Shown: positions 9,491-22,445 of the stretch, piece after piece
Layout of the letters: each line of letters begins with the position of its first letter
Position numbering within the stretch: position 1 is the first letter of the stretch
NCBI GenBank assembly: GCA_036874045.1
Contig: CM072335.1
Span: 3,058,001 to 3,122,000, forward strand
Direction: 5' to 3'
DNA length: 64,000 bases
From: Cymodocea nodosa
Taxonomy: Eukaryota > Streptophyta > Magnoliopsida > Alismatales > Cymodoceaceae
Translations under genes and position numbers: made by a program
Notes under the pieces: model-generated
What the model was told of the DNA's origin: nothing
The model's input: only the letters and a program-made list of their open reading frames with translations
Databases searched by the model: none

Positions 9491-11608
9491 TTAGTCAAAG
9501 CCAGCCAGGATTCAAATATTTTGCATTCACTCCTCCCAACATTTTAAATCTAATTCTTAAATACTTGATTCTTTGAAACCGACGTCTGTAATCATTAATG
9601 ACATTAATATATATTTTTGAATATGATTAGTGTTACTAAGTTTTTAATCAAGGCTATATTTCTCCATAAATACTTATGTAACGAGGAAAGATTACTCGTG
9701 CAAATTGTTAGTGATATATGCACTAGTAGCTACAGTGACAAAGCAGGAAATTGAAATGAAGCATGAGTTGGTATGGTAGTGAAAGGTCATCATTCATTAG
9801 GTCCATCTTAGGTTCCAATCATACAGATGGCAAAAAAAATGAAGACAAGAGAAAGAAGAAAAGGAATGGAGGCCATGATGAAAGAATCAAAGAGCGCAAT
9901 ACAAAATTCAAGAATATTGATCATCAAAGTATGATAAAATGAAATAATGTGAGGTGATGAAACCAATGTAATACATCTAATGGATATAGTCTCGTAAAAA
10001 AACACGTTGAGAAGGGTAGAAATGAGTTTTGATTGATCCAAGAATGACACTTTGATAGAAAAGAAGATTGCCTATTGTATGAAACTATGAATGCTAAAAT
10101 ACAACCTTCAAAAACCTGACTTTAAGCCACAAATTTCATCGACCAAGTTAGCATCATTACCTAGTTTCAAAAACTGGTGGAGTTTTAAAAATATACTCAA
10201 CCTATATACCATAGATTGATCTACTTATGCCACAGACTTCGACTCCCCTATGAAGACAAACTTGAGGGCATCTCTGATCTGCCATGAAGAGTGCAACTTG
10301 AAGGCTAACTGTGAAAAAAAGCCAAAGAAGAATCTATAGATTAAGCTCAACTTACGTATGGCACAATTTCTAATGCTAGTGGTTTCTTTTGTATGAGAAT
10401 CCTTTAAGAGTCCCATTCCATGCTCTTTCACACATCTAGATGTAATGGTAGAGTTTCTTCCAACTCTGACCATGGTTTTGTCCCACCTAACACGATCATG
10501 CCTGGGAACCCTTTTCTGGTGGCTTTTGCTGACAGTCAAACTGGTATTTATCAAGAAACCTTTCACTATGTTTTCTGACAAGCCTGAATTATTTAGCTTC
10601 GATTGCAATTTTTTATGTTTGGTTTCCTGGCAACAATATGATATTTTAAACAACTAGTCAAGCCTCGTCATAAGGGAAACAATTGGAATTAGATGCATCT
10701 ACTTGATCTACTGCTTAACTCCTGCCCAAGATATAGCAGAGACAATAAAACTGATGTGCACATAAATTTTCCAGTGCTCCCAGTCCTCAACTTTGATTAT
10801 TTCGACTTTATCAGTACCGTAAATTCTAAAAAGTGAGAAAAAAGGGATATTTGTTCAGAACACCATGTTGTGTTGTGTTCTAGAAAAAGGGGAATAGATT
10901 ACTTCATTAAGTTGCCCAGCATGACCCTACTTTCTACTAAATAATTCAAGCACTGCACACATTTTAATGTAGCACAATTAAAGCAATGTTCACATGATTA
11001 TGAGTTATGACTATGTTTAATACGCTAGTTCCGCAGCTCTTTTTCGTCTGGAGAGCTGGACCCAAAAATGCGTATTTAACGCATAACTCCCTTTATCTTG
11101 AAAATCGTGCTGTCAGTTTTTCACTATACGTTTATTCGAAGAGTTAATGGTTAATGGGAAGTTGAGTTTTGATGGCTCTCCTTGGTTAATGGTTAATATA
11201 TATAAATATTAAAAAAACGTATGAAAAATATAATGTAACATATTATTATAATTATATATATATAATTATTCAAAAAAATGTACACATTTTCATAATAATG
11301 CAACATATAATTATAATTGTAAATATTGTCAATGATTTATATTCAAATTATTTGTATATATTAATGATATTATAATTATTTATTTGTATTATAATGATAA
11401 TTTATACTTATAAATAAATAAATTATATTCAAATGTGTAACTAGAGGTAAGAAATTTCATTATATTTTTTGTGAAGCTGAAAATGTTATTAAACATAATT
11501 CTCAACTCTCCACAAGATTCGAGTACAGCTCTCAACTCTTAACATAAGGAACTATTCTGCTATTAAACACATCTTATAAGTCTACCAAAGAAGTGTGGTA
11601 GTAATAAA
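9491..11608. other. Gene-poor upstream region
   Basis: AT-rich sequence. Two minus-strand open frames (9808-10050, 80 codons; 10225-10653, 142 codons) have no motif I recognise, and no intron structure or flanking signals support them. From 11180 to 11480 it is almost pure A/T. Confidence 0.4.
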
Positions 11609-11648
11609 TTCTTCTTCTTCTTCTTCTTCTTCTTTTTCTTTTCTTTTC
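11609..11648. repeat. (TTC)n microsatellite
   Basis: About nine uninterrupted TTC units followed by interrupted TTTTTCTTTTC. Confidence 0.9.
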
Positions 11649-11981
11649 AGATGGCATTTAGGATAGAATTTATTAATAAATTAACTATTCCTTATGTCAA
11701 CTTTTTGGGGGTTTAGTTCATTCGACCTTCTTTAACCAGGTAATGGTACTCGTCTGAGATAACTTGGATTTCAGCATTCCTTAAGCAGCCTCTCGCTTTT
11801 TCTATTTTGATATGGGAACACTTTTTCCTCTAAGGACAATCACACTAATTAAATCACTGCTATGCTTATTCAATAATTACGCACAGTGAAATGAATTTCT
11901 TAAGCCAATCCTTTTGATTTGACAAGCTTCATCCAACAAACATTCTATCTATCAGAACCAACGAACACAACATTCATTTTG

Positions 11982-12410
11982 CTAGAAGTCTCTTGGCACC
12001 GCACTAACATCACATGAAAGGTTCCCGACAACATTCCTGGACAAATTTGCCATGATCTGTCCATTTGAACCGATTAACGCGAGCAAATGTGGCATGAAAC
12101 TCGGAAATTTAATAGCCAGCGTTTGTCTCCATCCGACGAACATAGAGATTAGAGCCTTCTTCACGTTACCCCCCATCATAAAAACGATCCAAAGGAGATC
12201 GCCAGACTTATACGATATCACATTCATAATGTAATAAAATAAATGAGTTTGATTCCCGACCAAGTCAGGCAAGTTACCATTACCATGTGATGGCGCTACG
12301 AGATGAACAGACGACGGTGGCTGGGCGTGCGTACCGAAGAAGCAATTCCATCGGAACACGCGCCGCCGGTGGAGAGTCCTCGACGCCAACCATTAGGATA
12401 ATGGACGGAA
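11982..12410 (-). other. GC-richer island with open frames, unidentified
   Basis: This patch stands out from AT-rich surroundings. On the minus strand one 135-codon frame covers 12389-11982. In another frame an ATG at about 12393 opens MVGVEDSPPAARVPMELLLR before a possible GTACGC donor, as a first coding exon might look. I recognise neither protein and find no downstream exon. It may be a captured or decayed gene fragment. Confidence 0.2.
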
Positions 12411-15400
12411 GCCCGGACTCAAGGAAAAGGGCTTCGAACTAAACAACTCCTGTGCTATCAAAGAAAGGGTGCTCCAATAATGGTAAAGGAAAATTTTCAA
12501 ATTTGTATTTAATTTTTTTATCATAGGTGGACAGGAAAATTGAGAGAAAATAATGAATAAATAAATAAATAATAATAACGAAAAAATATAATATATTTGT
12601 ATTTGACGAAAAATGTTTATCATTTTTTATAGTTAATTTTCAGAAAAAAATTTATAATAAAAAATAAAGTCGTCTTTTCTTTTGAATTGGAAAATCTGAA
12701 AGTAAAGAAAAAATGAAAAAAAATAGAAAAGTAAAAAGAAATGTAATTTGTTAAATTTTTATGTTAAAAAAATGAAATAATAATAATAATTAATGAATAA
12801 TTATAATAATAATAAATTTATATTAACTTTGTAATGTATAATGTATTCTAAAAATATTTTCTATGAACTTAAGATGTTTAAAAATATTTTTATATTATTT
12901 ATTTATATTTTATTACTTTTTCACTTATTATTAATTTTTGAACTTTTTTGTTAGGTGTACAGATGTTATATTTTTTAGAAACTTTTTATAATTATTTTTT
13001 CTGTCATTTTCTAAATTTTTTGACATTTTCTTTTTTTTTACTTTCTAAGTGCACACATGTGTTGTTAGTGTCATGTTATTTTTACAAGTTCCAATTTTCA
13101 TATTTATATTTGTGTTTGAATTTTTTTTATCGTAGTATAAAAAAGAAGAAGGAAAGAGTAGTTAATTTTATTCAGTGATTTTTACTTTTGCATGTCACGA
13201 AGAAAAGGTAACTAATTTGTCTAGCTGTACTTTACTGTTCGAATCATTGCAAAAAATGTTTTTATTTGAAAGAGAATAATAATTGCACTTATTAAAAATA
13301 TGATAAAAAAATCAACTCAAGTAATTTAAGTTATATATTTAGACTGCATTTATTTACAACATTCACACTGAAACAGGAGAGAGAAAATCATATTTTTGAG
13401 AAAATCAAAGTAATTCGAGTTATTTTGACAACCACTTGCGATAAAAAATTGTAGAATGTTGGAAGAATATCTTAAAATGCTAATGAATTTCTCAAAATAA
13501 TGCAAAAAAGATGAGCTAGAGAGATGAGTGTATTAGAAATTATAACTTTAAAAAATATTTTTTTAAATAACTTCTAAATAATAAATAACAAATGTAGAAA
13601 TCAAATAAATCATAAGTGCAACTTCAATATTTATATAGAAAACATTTTCAGTGTAAAAAGTAAATGCTAGAATTAATTAGTCTACTCTCGAATCTTCTAT
13701 TATAAATTAATAATGGTTATAAAAAAGTCTTCTTTAATATTTAATTAGATGAATCACACATACATAATTGCAAGTAATCAGTGATACACAACAATAACAT
13801 AATACACAGTAGATAAACCAAATATTATAGAATCTGACATTTTGTTGTGTTTTAGATAAATCTGCTATTGATGTAGAATTGTGATAACAATTTCCTTTTG
13901 AAACTCCATTTGAATATGATTTTTTTACTTTTCTAATCCTTAACTCAAACGTCCAACTCAAAGTGTAATCAACCATGACATTGCTAGTAAAATCTTAGCT
14001 CAATTTAACTACAAACACTATTTTGATAGTCTTATGATTAAAGTTGTACAGTAGTAAGAGAAAAAGACAGAGAACTAGCCACCACTTCTCTTCTCTTGTG
14101 CAAAGGAATGTATTCTTTTATTTCTATTTTGTTTTACATTACAATGTAGTATTTTAAATGAGATAAACTTAGAACATCAAATTCTTATTACAACGTTATG
14201 CAAATACCCATTCTTCACATAAGCTATTGTAGTTAAGGTCAAAGGACAATTATTAAAAAAAAGTGAAGTGACTAATCGATTTTTCTATCAATAGAAAATT
14301 AAGGAGTGCATGGATTAAAAGAGAAGAATTAGTTAACATAGAAGAAATTAAAAATAAATGTAGACCTAAAACTACTTGATTAGGAATTATAAAAAAAATA
14401 TTAATTTATATAATTTAACAATAGATAAAAATATTTATAGGTTATTATTGTTTGTATTCTTAATTGAGTACTACCTTCACCGGTAGTTTTTCAAATTCTT
14501 ACAAAATGTTTCTATTTTACTGATTGAAACATTATACCCTCATTTTTAATGTTTAAAAGGACTGCTTATACCTTGTTTAAAAAATGTTGCTATTTTACTG
14601 ATTGAAATCTACTAATACCTTGTTAAACTGTCTAAAAGGACTGCTCGTTTGCTTTTATTATTATTTGTGTATATTTGTTTAACAAAAAATATATTTGCGC
14701 GTATAAAAGGAAAAATACCCACCCAAATATAATTCACGTTTTGCATTTTTAAAAGTATCTTATTAAGTTTTGCTGGCATTCACAACTATCAAATAAAATT
14801 TATTATGAATATAATAAAACTTTCGAATATAGTATTTAAGAGAATACATTTTTTCAAATGATATATGTTTTAAAACTTTGAAGGTGTTTATACACTTAGA
14901 AAATGACGAAAAACGTTATTTCTATCATTTTTCTAGGTATTTGTACATTAATTGATTTTCTACAATTTTTCCTTAGTATATAAGAAATTTTTTTTTTTTG
15001 ACATTTTAATCTTTGAAATTAATGAAAAATGAAGGAAAAGAAAATATAGAATTGATATTATAAGAAATATGTGGAATAATAAAGATGTGTAAAATGTATT
15101 TTATATTGTAACAATTATTACAAATGACTCTATCTTATATTATCTATAATAATTTTTATTATTCTCTATATTGTAGATAAATATAAAAAATATTTAATTT
15201 ATTAATTTTAATATTTTATTTTTATAAATAAATAAATATATTTTATATTCTATAATTTTTTATCATTTTTTATTCTATACACAAACATAAATATTTTAAA
15301 TTCTATCATTTTCTGTTTTATACACAGATATATTAATTTTCTACTTATTTTTATTTTTTGTTATTTTATTTTCGTTATTCTCATTCGACGTCATGATAAA

Positions 15401-15995
15401 ACCTACTCATCGTATTTTCTTTGAGATAACGAAAGGATTTTGAATTTACTCAAATTTGTATGTTTTTACACTTTGTTGACCTCGTTCAATTCAAATCCAT
15501 CAATTATAGTAATAATGTTTCATTGAAATGGTCTGATTGAAATAATTTCATTTTCATAATTTCAAATGTTTTATAATTAATATTTTTTCAACAGGAAAAA
15601 TCATCCTTAGGCATACGAGTTGACAACGTGACTCAATTAATCTGGAACCAAGATGCTCCATTTTTATAAAAGCGTATCGATAATGCTACTGTCTTGACAA
15701 TATTGGTATTGAGATGAAATCTGATTTTGATTCAGATGGGGGTAACGAAGATGATCATAATGACAAAAAATAACTAATTACAACCTCAATTGGAAACTCT
15801 GTCTGCTCTATTTTATGCTTGGTATTTTTGTTTTCTTGCTGTTTTTTAGGATGATTTTGGTTTACATCTTTTTCTTTATTTTTAATTATTTTCTGAATTC
15901 CTTACCGTAACAGTCGTTGAAACTCTATTATAATTGTTGTTTTTATAATCAGATTTTATTAATATCGATTTCTATAATCTTGAAGAAAAATCTTT
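12411..15995. other. AT-rich intergenic DNA
   Basis: No gene. Scattered blocks such as GGTGTTTATACACTTAG..GACGAAAAAC (14882-14915) look like ends of the MITE family seen elsewhere. Near 14290-14440 there is weak resemblance to the RTE-LINE tail at 36.2-36.4 kb (CTACTTGATTAGGAATTAT versus CTTGGTTAGGAATTGT). Confidence 0.4.
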
Positions 15996-16615
15996 TTAAT
16001 ATTTGTTTGTGCATTTGAAATTGAATAAAAATTTGATAAAAATAGAATTTAAAATTTAATTGTTTGTGTACATTTAAAAATTTGATAGAAATTAAAATTT
16101 AATTATTTATGCATGTAACATAATTGATTTATATATATATTTATAATAATAATGTAAAATAATTATTTGTAATTAATTTATTGATAAGTCTTTAATTAAA
16201 GAATTGAAGTAATTAATTAATGAATTAATTATTTACATTAATCAATTAACATATTATATAATGATATAATTAGATATTTATATATCATTTATCAATTAAT
16301 TACATTTTTATATATTTTTAAAATTAATAGTAAATTATTTTTTATAATAATTATTATTTTTATATTTAAAAACTACAAATATTATTTTTTTCAATAAATT
16401 ATACAAATTTTCAAACTTGTGTTGGATATTACATATTAAATCTTAATTTTCCAACATAAATTCCGAAAGATTCCTATATTTTTGGGTGGGACATTTTGCA
16501 AAGAAATTAAGAAACGGAAGCAAAATTTTATCGAAATTTAATTTTACAAAATGTACAAACACTCTCGAAATTGGATGAAATTTTTTTAAAATTCCGTCTA
16601 ATTATGAGCGCACAC
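15996..16615. mobile_element. Diverged MITE of the GTTTGTGCA..TGCACAAAC family
   Basis: Left end ATTTGTTTGTGCATTTG then AAATTTGATA..AAA and GTTTGTGTACATTT. Right end ACAAACACTCTCG..ATTCCGTCTAATTATGAGCGCACACCG. The order of internal blocks parallels the copies at 1.8 and 32.4 kb. The interior is extremely AT-rich. Limits are approximate. Confidence 0.4.
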
Positions 16616-16639
16616 CGTCATTTATCTCAGTTGTTTAAA

Positions 16640-17022
16640 ATTTTCCAACTCTTTAAAAAAAAAACGTCTTTCCTCCCACGTGTCAGCCCCACACGAACCC
16701 ACACCCCCTCAAAAACCCTAATCCCGAGACTTTTTTATTTTCTTCCTTTCCTCCCTCCCGCCCGCTTCGTCTCTGGCTCTCTACCATTCGCTAGTCCCAT
16801 TTCTTGGCGTCATGCTCCCGTGCCTCTGATGCTCGATCCTCCTTGTTGAGTCCTTGGGTATCAGGTTTCATCACCACAGGTTCGTCTTTGTGGTCATCCA
16901 CCCGTAGCTTTCGTTTCCATAGTGTTCGCCGTGTTTTCCTCAATTCCACTGGTTACAACGCCTCTCGTCAGTATGGTTTGATTGTTGTGAATTGCATTCA
17001 CCGAAATCTTCCGTCGGATATG
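16640..17022 (+). promoter_or_regulatory. GC-rich promoter / 5'-leader-like island, possibly the first non-coding exon of the topoisomerase gene
   Basis: It holds a CACGTGTC G-box-like site, AAAACCCTAAT (a telo-box often found in 5' leaders of plant organelle and translation genes), pyrimidine-rich CTTCCTTTCCTCCCTCCCGCC, and then C-rich sequence ending at candidate donors CACAG/GTTCGT (about 16878) and GATATG/GTAATA (about 17022). The frame from 16804 has no in-frame ATG. The next plus-strand coding start is 22584, which follows a splice acceptor and therefore needs an upstream leader exon. Linking the two is inference. Confidence 0.35.
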
Positions 17023-18147
17023 GTAATAGTAGTCCAATTCGTGTGTTTTAACAATTTCGTTCTAAAGATTTAACAATCGTAGTTAGCAGTGAAAATCTCT
17101 CCACAACTCCACAACTCTAAGGTGACATACTTGGGTTTGCCGGGTTTCGGTATTTGTGATTTGATATATTTATTCCAATTTTTGTGACTACCTGGTGTTT
17201 ACCATGCACAGAATTTTCTTCCGTTGTCGTTGTTTTTGTTTTGGGTACGACATATTGTAATGGTCTGTTGTGTTTTGCTTAATTACAGGATTGTTTTATT
17301 GTACCTACTCTCCGATGATTTTTAAGGAGTTTTCGTCTTTCGTGATTCTTCGTGAGATACCTTCTATTGGATTGGATTGCAAATTAATGAAATCTAACTA
17401 TACATTTCCACGGTCTTTCAAAAGAAAGAATGTATTATTCTGGATTTTTTTGTTAATAAAGGACGTGTGCCATCATTTTTCAGGCAATGATTAGTTATGG
17501 TTGGGTTAAATCATGCACAAAGTGACTAATTGAAAAAATGATAACTAGACAAGCCATTCAAAGTGGTTCTTTTTGACTTGTTATTCCGGTCCAACCATTG
17601 GAATTAGTTCAGTAAACAAAATACAGAGACGAGCAATCTTTTTAAAAACAGAAAACAGACTTTATATGGATTTAAAATTGAAGTTATTTTTTAAACAATG
17701 GGGGTTTAAATGGGTTTTTTTGAAAGAATTGTATAAATATAAATATATTTACAAATATACAAGTTTCACAATTATCAAAATAACTTAATAAAGTAAATTA
17801 TAATTCAATTGTGCCTAACACAATTTCAAAACATAATTTATGTGTAATTTTCACTTAAGAATGACTACTTATATTCAAAATATAAAAACCATAATTAAGG
17901 TTATAAACAACAAAATAGTGAGATTATATCAATGAAAATAACTTAAAAGATGAAATCTAGAAAATTTTAAAAAATGACCATTAAAATGGCCAAAAATGAA
18001 AAAAGGGATATTTTTCTCAGGAAAAATGGTCATTTTTTGAACTATTTTCTCCCTTGTTTTAAAAAAAGAAGTGGATTGAGATGTAAAACATTTAAACAAA
18101 TTTTTTTTCCTTTTTTTTATGACAATGACAATGAAAATGAAAACTTA
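17023..18147. other. AT-rich non-coding DNA
   Basis: No gene recognised. If the island to the left is the topoisomerase leader, this is part of its first intron. Confidence 0.35.
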
Positions 18148-18499
18148 GGGCCTGTTTGTGTATGTAAAATTAACATGTTATTAAATTAAATATTTATATA
18201 TCATTTATCAATTAGTTAAGTATGTCATAATTCCATTTAGATCATTCCATATATTCCATATAAAATTAGATCATCCATGTATTCCAGTTAAATCAAAAAT
18301 TACAAAAAATATAAGATCTTAGTTGTACTACATGTTTGAAACAACAAAAAATAATTTACATTATCAAATTCTATTTTCTATTTCAAACAACAAAATATAA
18401 ATTACAATAAATATGCTAACAACTAAATGCACTAATACACAACAATATAATCAAAACACAAAAATGTTAACATTGTAAGGTAAAATGATATTTTACCTT

Positions 18500-18880
18500 G
18501 TGGATGAGCGTCGGGTGACTTGGGCAGGATTTCGGGCAGAGGTAGGCGAACGAGCACGGTAGATGACGATAGGTGGAGCAACATAGCGGATGCGCACAGG
18601 TGAAGAGATGAGCATGGCAAATGACAGTAAGTGGACCAGCATTATAGATGAGCATAAGTGAAGATGAGTGTGGTGGAGGAGCGCAGGTAGAGAGATGAGC
18701 ACAACGGTAGATGAGAACGACAGATGAGTGACGAGACAAGTGTCTGCAAAGAGATGAGAACGGTGGATGAGTGCAGACGAGTGGCGATAAACGGACGATG
18801 AGACGAATGTCCATAACGAGATGAGCACGACGGCAGACAAGCAACAACAGACGAGCGTCTACAAGGAGATGAGCGTTGGG
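18500..18880. repeat. Degenerate GATGAG-based minisatellite
   Basis: Repeated GATGAGCACGGTAGATGA / GAGATGAGCACGACGG-like units with variable spacing inside the MITE-like element. Minus-strand frames here (for example 18467-18931) are repeat translations, not proteins I would call. Confidence 0.6.
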
Positions 18881-19272
18881 TGTGAGGAGGTTTGGGAAAT
18901 TGAATTTCGACCTTTTAGGTTGAGAATTCATTTTCTCAACCTTTACTCATAGGGGGGTTGTGTACTCGGAATTTGACGAAATTGAAATTTTTTTATGTTC
19001 TCAAAGAAATTGAATTCTCAAACATGTAAAACTTGGGAAAATGAATTCCCAACCCAAAAGATGTGAATTCATTTTCCCTAACTCTCACTTGTGAATGAAA
19101 CATCGCTCGACGCCTAATGCTCCCATCTTCCGCTCGTAAATGTCGCTTGACGCTCGTCTCCTCGCAATCCACGACAGAATCTCCTCGCAGTCCACGATAC
19201 TTGTCTCCTCCGCGTTCGCAAGCCTACTGGGGACAGTTCACAAGTCTACTGCGCTCGTCTTCTCACAATTTG

Positions 19273-19464
19273 TGACAGTCGGCTCTTCAAAGTCCGCGAC
19301 GGTCGTCTCCTTGTCGTCTGCGACGGTCGTCTCCTCGTTGTCCGCGATGGTCGTCTCATTGCAGTTTACGATGGTCGTCTCCATTCAGTTTGCGATGGTC
19401 GTCTCCTTGTAGTCTGTGATGCTTGTCTCCTCATAGTTTGTGATGCTTGTCTCCTCGCCGTCCA
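19273..19464. repeat. 24-bp minisatellite, eight units
   Basis: Units start at 19273, 19297, 19321, 19345, 19369, 19393, 19417 and 19441. The consensus is CGATGGTCGTCTCCTTGTAG plus TCTG. Degenerate half-units extend to the left (about 19150-19272). The 24-bp period keeps one frame open, which explains a spurious 90-codon frame (19140-19412). Confidence 0.9.
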
Positions 19465-20438
19465 CTACGATCGTCTCCACGACCAACATTCTCGTGTGGT
19501 GGAAGGTACATTTCTTTGTAAGTCCTGCTCTCACGTTGGGTACCCATTTGGGATCTGAATTGGTTGGATTTGAGTTCATATCTTTTCCATTTCCTTTTGT
19601 ATAAAATCGTGCATGTGGGAGCAGGCGATTTTTTGGATTATTCGTGAGATGTTTCTTTTGTGATTGTCATTTTTTTCATTTTAACCTTCATATCTTTTTT
19701 ACAGTTGCTGTTAACATTTGCTTTGTTTCACCAATGGTAGAAAATGGAAGATGATCTCTTGTGCTGGCCATTAAAAATTGTTAAAGAAATGTAGTTTATT
19801 GTTAAAGAAATTGCAGATAAATTTCGTGAAAATATTATGAATGCAATGTGAGATGGTCGTGAATGAGAGTATTACAAACATCATAATGAACATATTTATT
19901 GTAATATACATTTTTTGTACATTATGAGGAATATAGAATTTATAATTAACCTTTTGTTGTTTTAAACATGTAATATAACTAAGATGTGTCAATTTCTGTA
20001 ATTTTTGATTTATTTTATATAATGATATACTTAATTAATTAATAAATGATATATAAAGATTTAATTTGATAATATGTTCATTTATTAATATAAGTAATTC
20101 ATTCATTGATTAATTACATTTTCACTAATTACTTTAATTTGTTACTTAACTTCATTAAAAATCAATTCTATTTAATTCTGTTATGTGCATAAATACCTAA
20201 ATTTCAATTTTCGTCAAATTCCTGGACGTGCACAAACACCTAGATTTTGAATTTTTTCTTTCAAATTTTGTAGAATTCAAATTTTACAGAATTCAAATTC
20301 TGAGTGCACAAATAGGCCCATGTTTGGAATTCAATTTATTAAGGAATTTAAATTTCAAAATGTATAAACACCTCATGACTCGGAATTTGATGGAAAAAAT
20401 TTTCAATTCCATCATATTTCGAGTGCACAAACCCCACC

Positions 20439-21019
20439 TTAGTGTAAAGCCAATGAATCAAAACCCTATGCTTGATCTCATGCATGTACATGTGATTACA
20501 TGGAAAGCTGAATTCAATGAAGGTCATACGTATAGCTTGGTTAATCTTTCATGTCTTTAGGGGAGGGCTATGATTTTGTTTCTAGCTAACATAAGAGTAA
20601 AATATGACTATTGAATTCTTTCATTCTGGTATTTCTTCAAGAGGTCAATTTCTAGGAAAAATCCCTTTCAAAGCCCCTTACAGTTTATCATAATTGCATA
20701 CAAATTGTTAGCCACATTTGTTAGATAGAAGTGTGAAAATATCAATTGGAGGGGAAGATGAATGCTGCAAAAATGTAGAGTTCTTCTTGGTATGCATGCT
20801 ACCTGCCATTCTATTTGGCTTTGTAGAAACAAATACATCTTAAGGAACATTTATGTTGTAAAAAAGGGCTATTTATGTAACCTTGAAAACTTTTAATGGG
20901 TTGGTTCAGGTGTATGTAAATTGAGGTGACCTGTGTATTGTTTTTTCCTTGGTGTGGGGTTATTACTTTATTCCTCCTTATACTTGGAATAACCTTATTA
21001 ATTAATAAGATTATGCTTA
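20439..21019. other. Non-coding DNA
   Basis: I see no gene, repeat or regulatory signal that I can support. Confidence 0.4.
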
Positions 21020-21705
21020 ATTAAATTGTTGGAACACAAGAAATGGGTAAAAGTAGACTGATATTTATAACTAAACATAAAGCCTCTATATCTAGAGGCT
21101 ATGTAAAGAAGACAAACATACAATAAAAAATGTGAAATTAAACCTATTTGTAACACAAATATCCTTAATACATTATTTATTCTCACATTCCCTCTTAAGT
21201 TAGAGTATCCAGTTTGTAACAAACTCAACAATACCTAGACAAACATAACAAGAAATAATATATACATAGAGGAATATAAAAAAATCAGTTGTTGTAGTAG
21301 CAATAGGCATGAGTAATAAGCCTTCAACTGTAGGGAGGCAGTAATGGTAAATAAACTTCGACCATGTAGAGGTAGCAATAGTAGAGAATCTCTAACCTTA
21401 TAAAGGTTATAATTTGAGAATTATATTTTAGAAAATAATAGAATAACCATTGGATATAATCCAATGTAATAAACAGATAGACAAATATGATCTCAGAAAG
21501 TAGGTACATAGATGTAATTTAGCTTCAACAATTTTTTGAATTTATTTTATTTTATTGATTTTTTATACTTGCACTGTATACTTTTTTTAATTTCATTTTT
21601 TCCCTCTCTGTCCTCATTCTCTCTCCACCTCTCTCCTTTTTTTCTCTTTTTCCTCTCTCACTCTTTTTTCTTTTCTTCCCCTTCATCCTCTTCTTTCCAT
21701 TTTTT

Positions 21706-21740
<35 letters not shown>

Positions 21741-22110
21741 CCCTCCTTTATTTTTTTATTTTTTTATTTTTCTTTCCCTCTTTTTTCCTTTTTCTTTCAT
21801 TTTTTTCTCTCCCTTCCCCTTCATCTTCTTCCATTTGTCAACAGTGTCGAGAGAAACAGGGAGGAGCAGTGTGAGGCCACAGCCCGTATTGACTCATCTT
21901 GGGTGTTCTCTGTTGTCTTTGGACCCTGTGGTGGAGAGAGAGGGAGAAGATGAACAAACCCTAGCAATTGGTAGAGGAGGTGGAAAACCTTACTCACACC
22001 CTAGTGACTGGTATGGGAAGAGGAAGATGATGTACCATTTTGTTCATGATGTTGTCTCTATATTGGGGAGGGAGCTGTATTCACTTCCAATTGCTGCTAA
22101 TTCTTGACTA
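21020..22110 (-). mobile_element. Partial small LTR element (TRIM-like) with pyrimidine-rich interior
   Basis: 21020-21187 is an LTR in minus orientation ending ..TTATTTATTCTCACA. Immediately after it, TTCCCTCTTAAG on the minus strand reads CTTAAGAGGGAA, a polypurine tract abutting TGTGAGAATAAATAATG. The same LTR end, TGTGAGAATAAATGATG, is present in plus orientation at 51615. The interior has AAAAATCAGTTGTTGTAGTAG (in parts near 21285), which recurs near 43410, and a long C/T tract (21600-21835). No second LTR is found. The 90-codon frame at 21835-22107 belongs to this interior. Confidence 0.5.
21711..21739. repeat. (CT)n microsatellite
   Basis: Run of about 14 CT units within a longer pyrimidine-rich tract. 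Confidence 0.9.
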
Positions 22111-22445
22111 TTTTAGGCCAACGTTGTCCTTGTTCATCCTTTATTATTTTTTACTTTTTCTATATGTTGCTTTTTCATATGTTTTGCTCATCCTCACACT
22201 ATGATTTTTTTTATTTGTTTCCATGTTGGCCACACACAATTTTTTGGTTTTCTCTATGAATAGAAATAAATTTTCCTGATAAGACAGCCAAAGACTTAGT
22301 TTTGTATTCTCCACCTTTTTGGTGATATGCAACAAGAGTACCAAAATATTTACCATTAGAATTTTTTGAGTTGCAATGATTTAGTTTCACTGTACATTTG
22401 AAATAGAACTTGCCATATCTTAATCACTTTATCATGCTTCATGGT

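Larger units (their letters stand above)
18148..20438. mobile_element. Nested PIF/Tourist-like elements, about 2.3 kb, TTA-flanked
   Basis: TTA at 18145-18147 precedes GGGCCTGTTTGTGTATG. The far right end, read inward, is AGGTGGGGTTTGTGCACTCG and is followed by TTA (20439-20441). Inside are extra element ends: GGGGGGTTGTGTACTCGG (18951) and an inverted end TGAGTGCACAAATAGGCCC (20301-20319). The inner blocks AATTGAATTTCGACCTTTTAGGTTGAGAATTCATTTT (in parts, 18898-18935) also occur in the 1.8 and 48.1 kb copies. So this is at least two copies inserted in or beside each other. There is no transposase; the GC-rich interior is minisatellite-like. Confidence 0.55.

Noticed and set aside
10225..10653. 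142-codon minus-strand frame as a gene
   Set aside because: No recognisable motif, no supported promoter or homologous structure, and an overlapping antisense frame of similar quality.
16571..17073. Open frames of 92 and 89 codons as a transit-peptide exon of the topoisomerase
   Set aside because: The second lacks an ATG, and joining at 17022 throws the downstream frame into early stops; I kept it only as a possible non-coding leader.
19140..19412. 90-codon plus-strand frame with repeated VVS-type residues
   Set aside because: It is a translation of the 24-bp minisatellite, whose period is a multiple of three.
21835..22107. 90-codon frame as a gene or first topoisomerase exon
   Set aside because: It lies in the interior of a TRIM-like element, next to its pyrimidine tract, and has no supported donor in frame.
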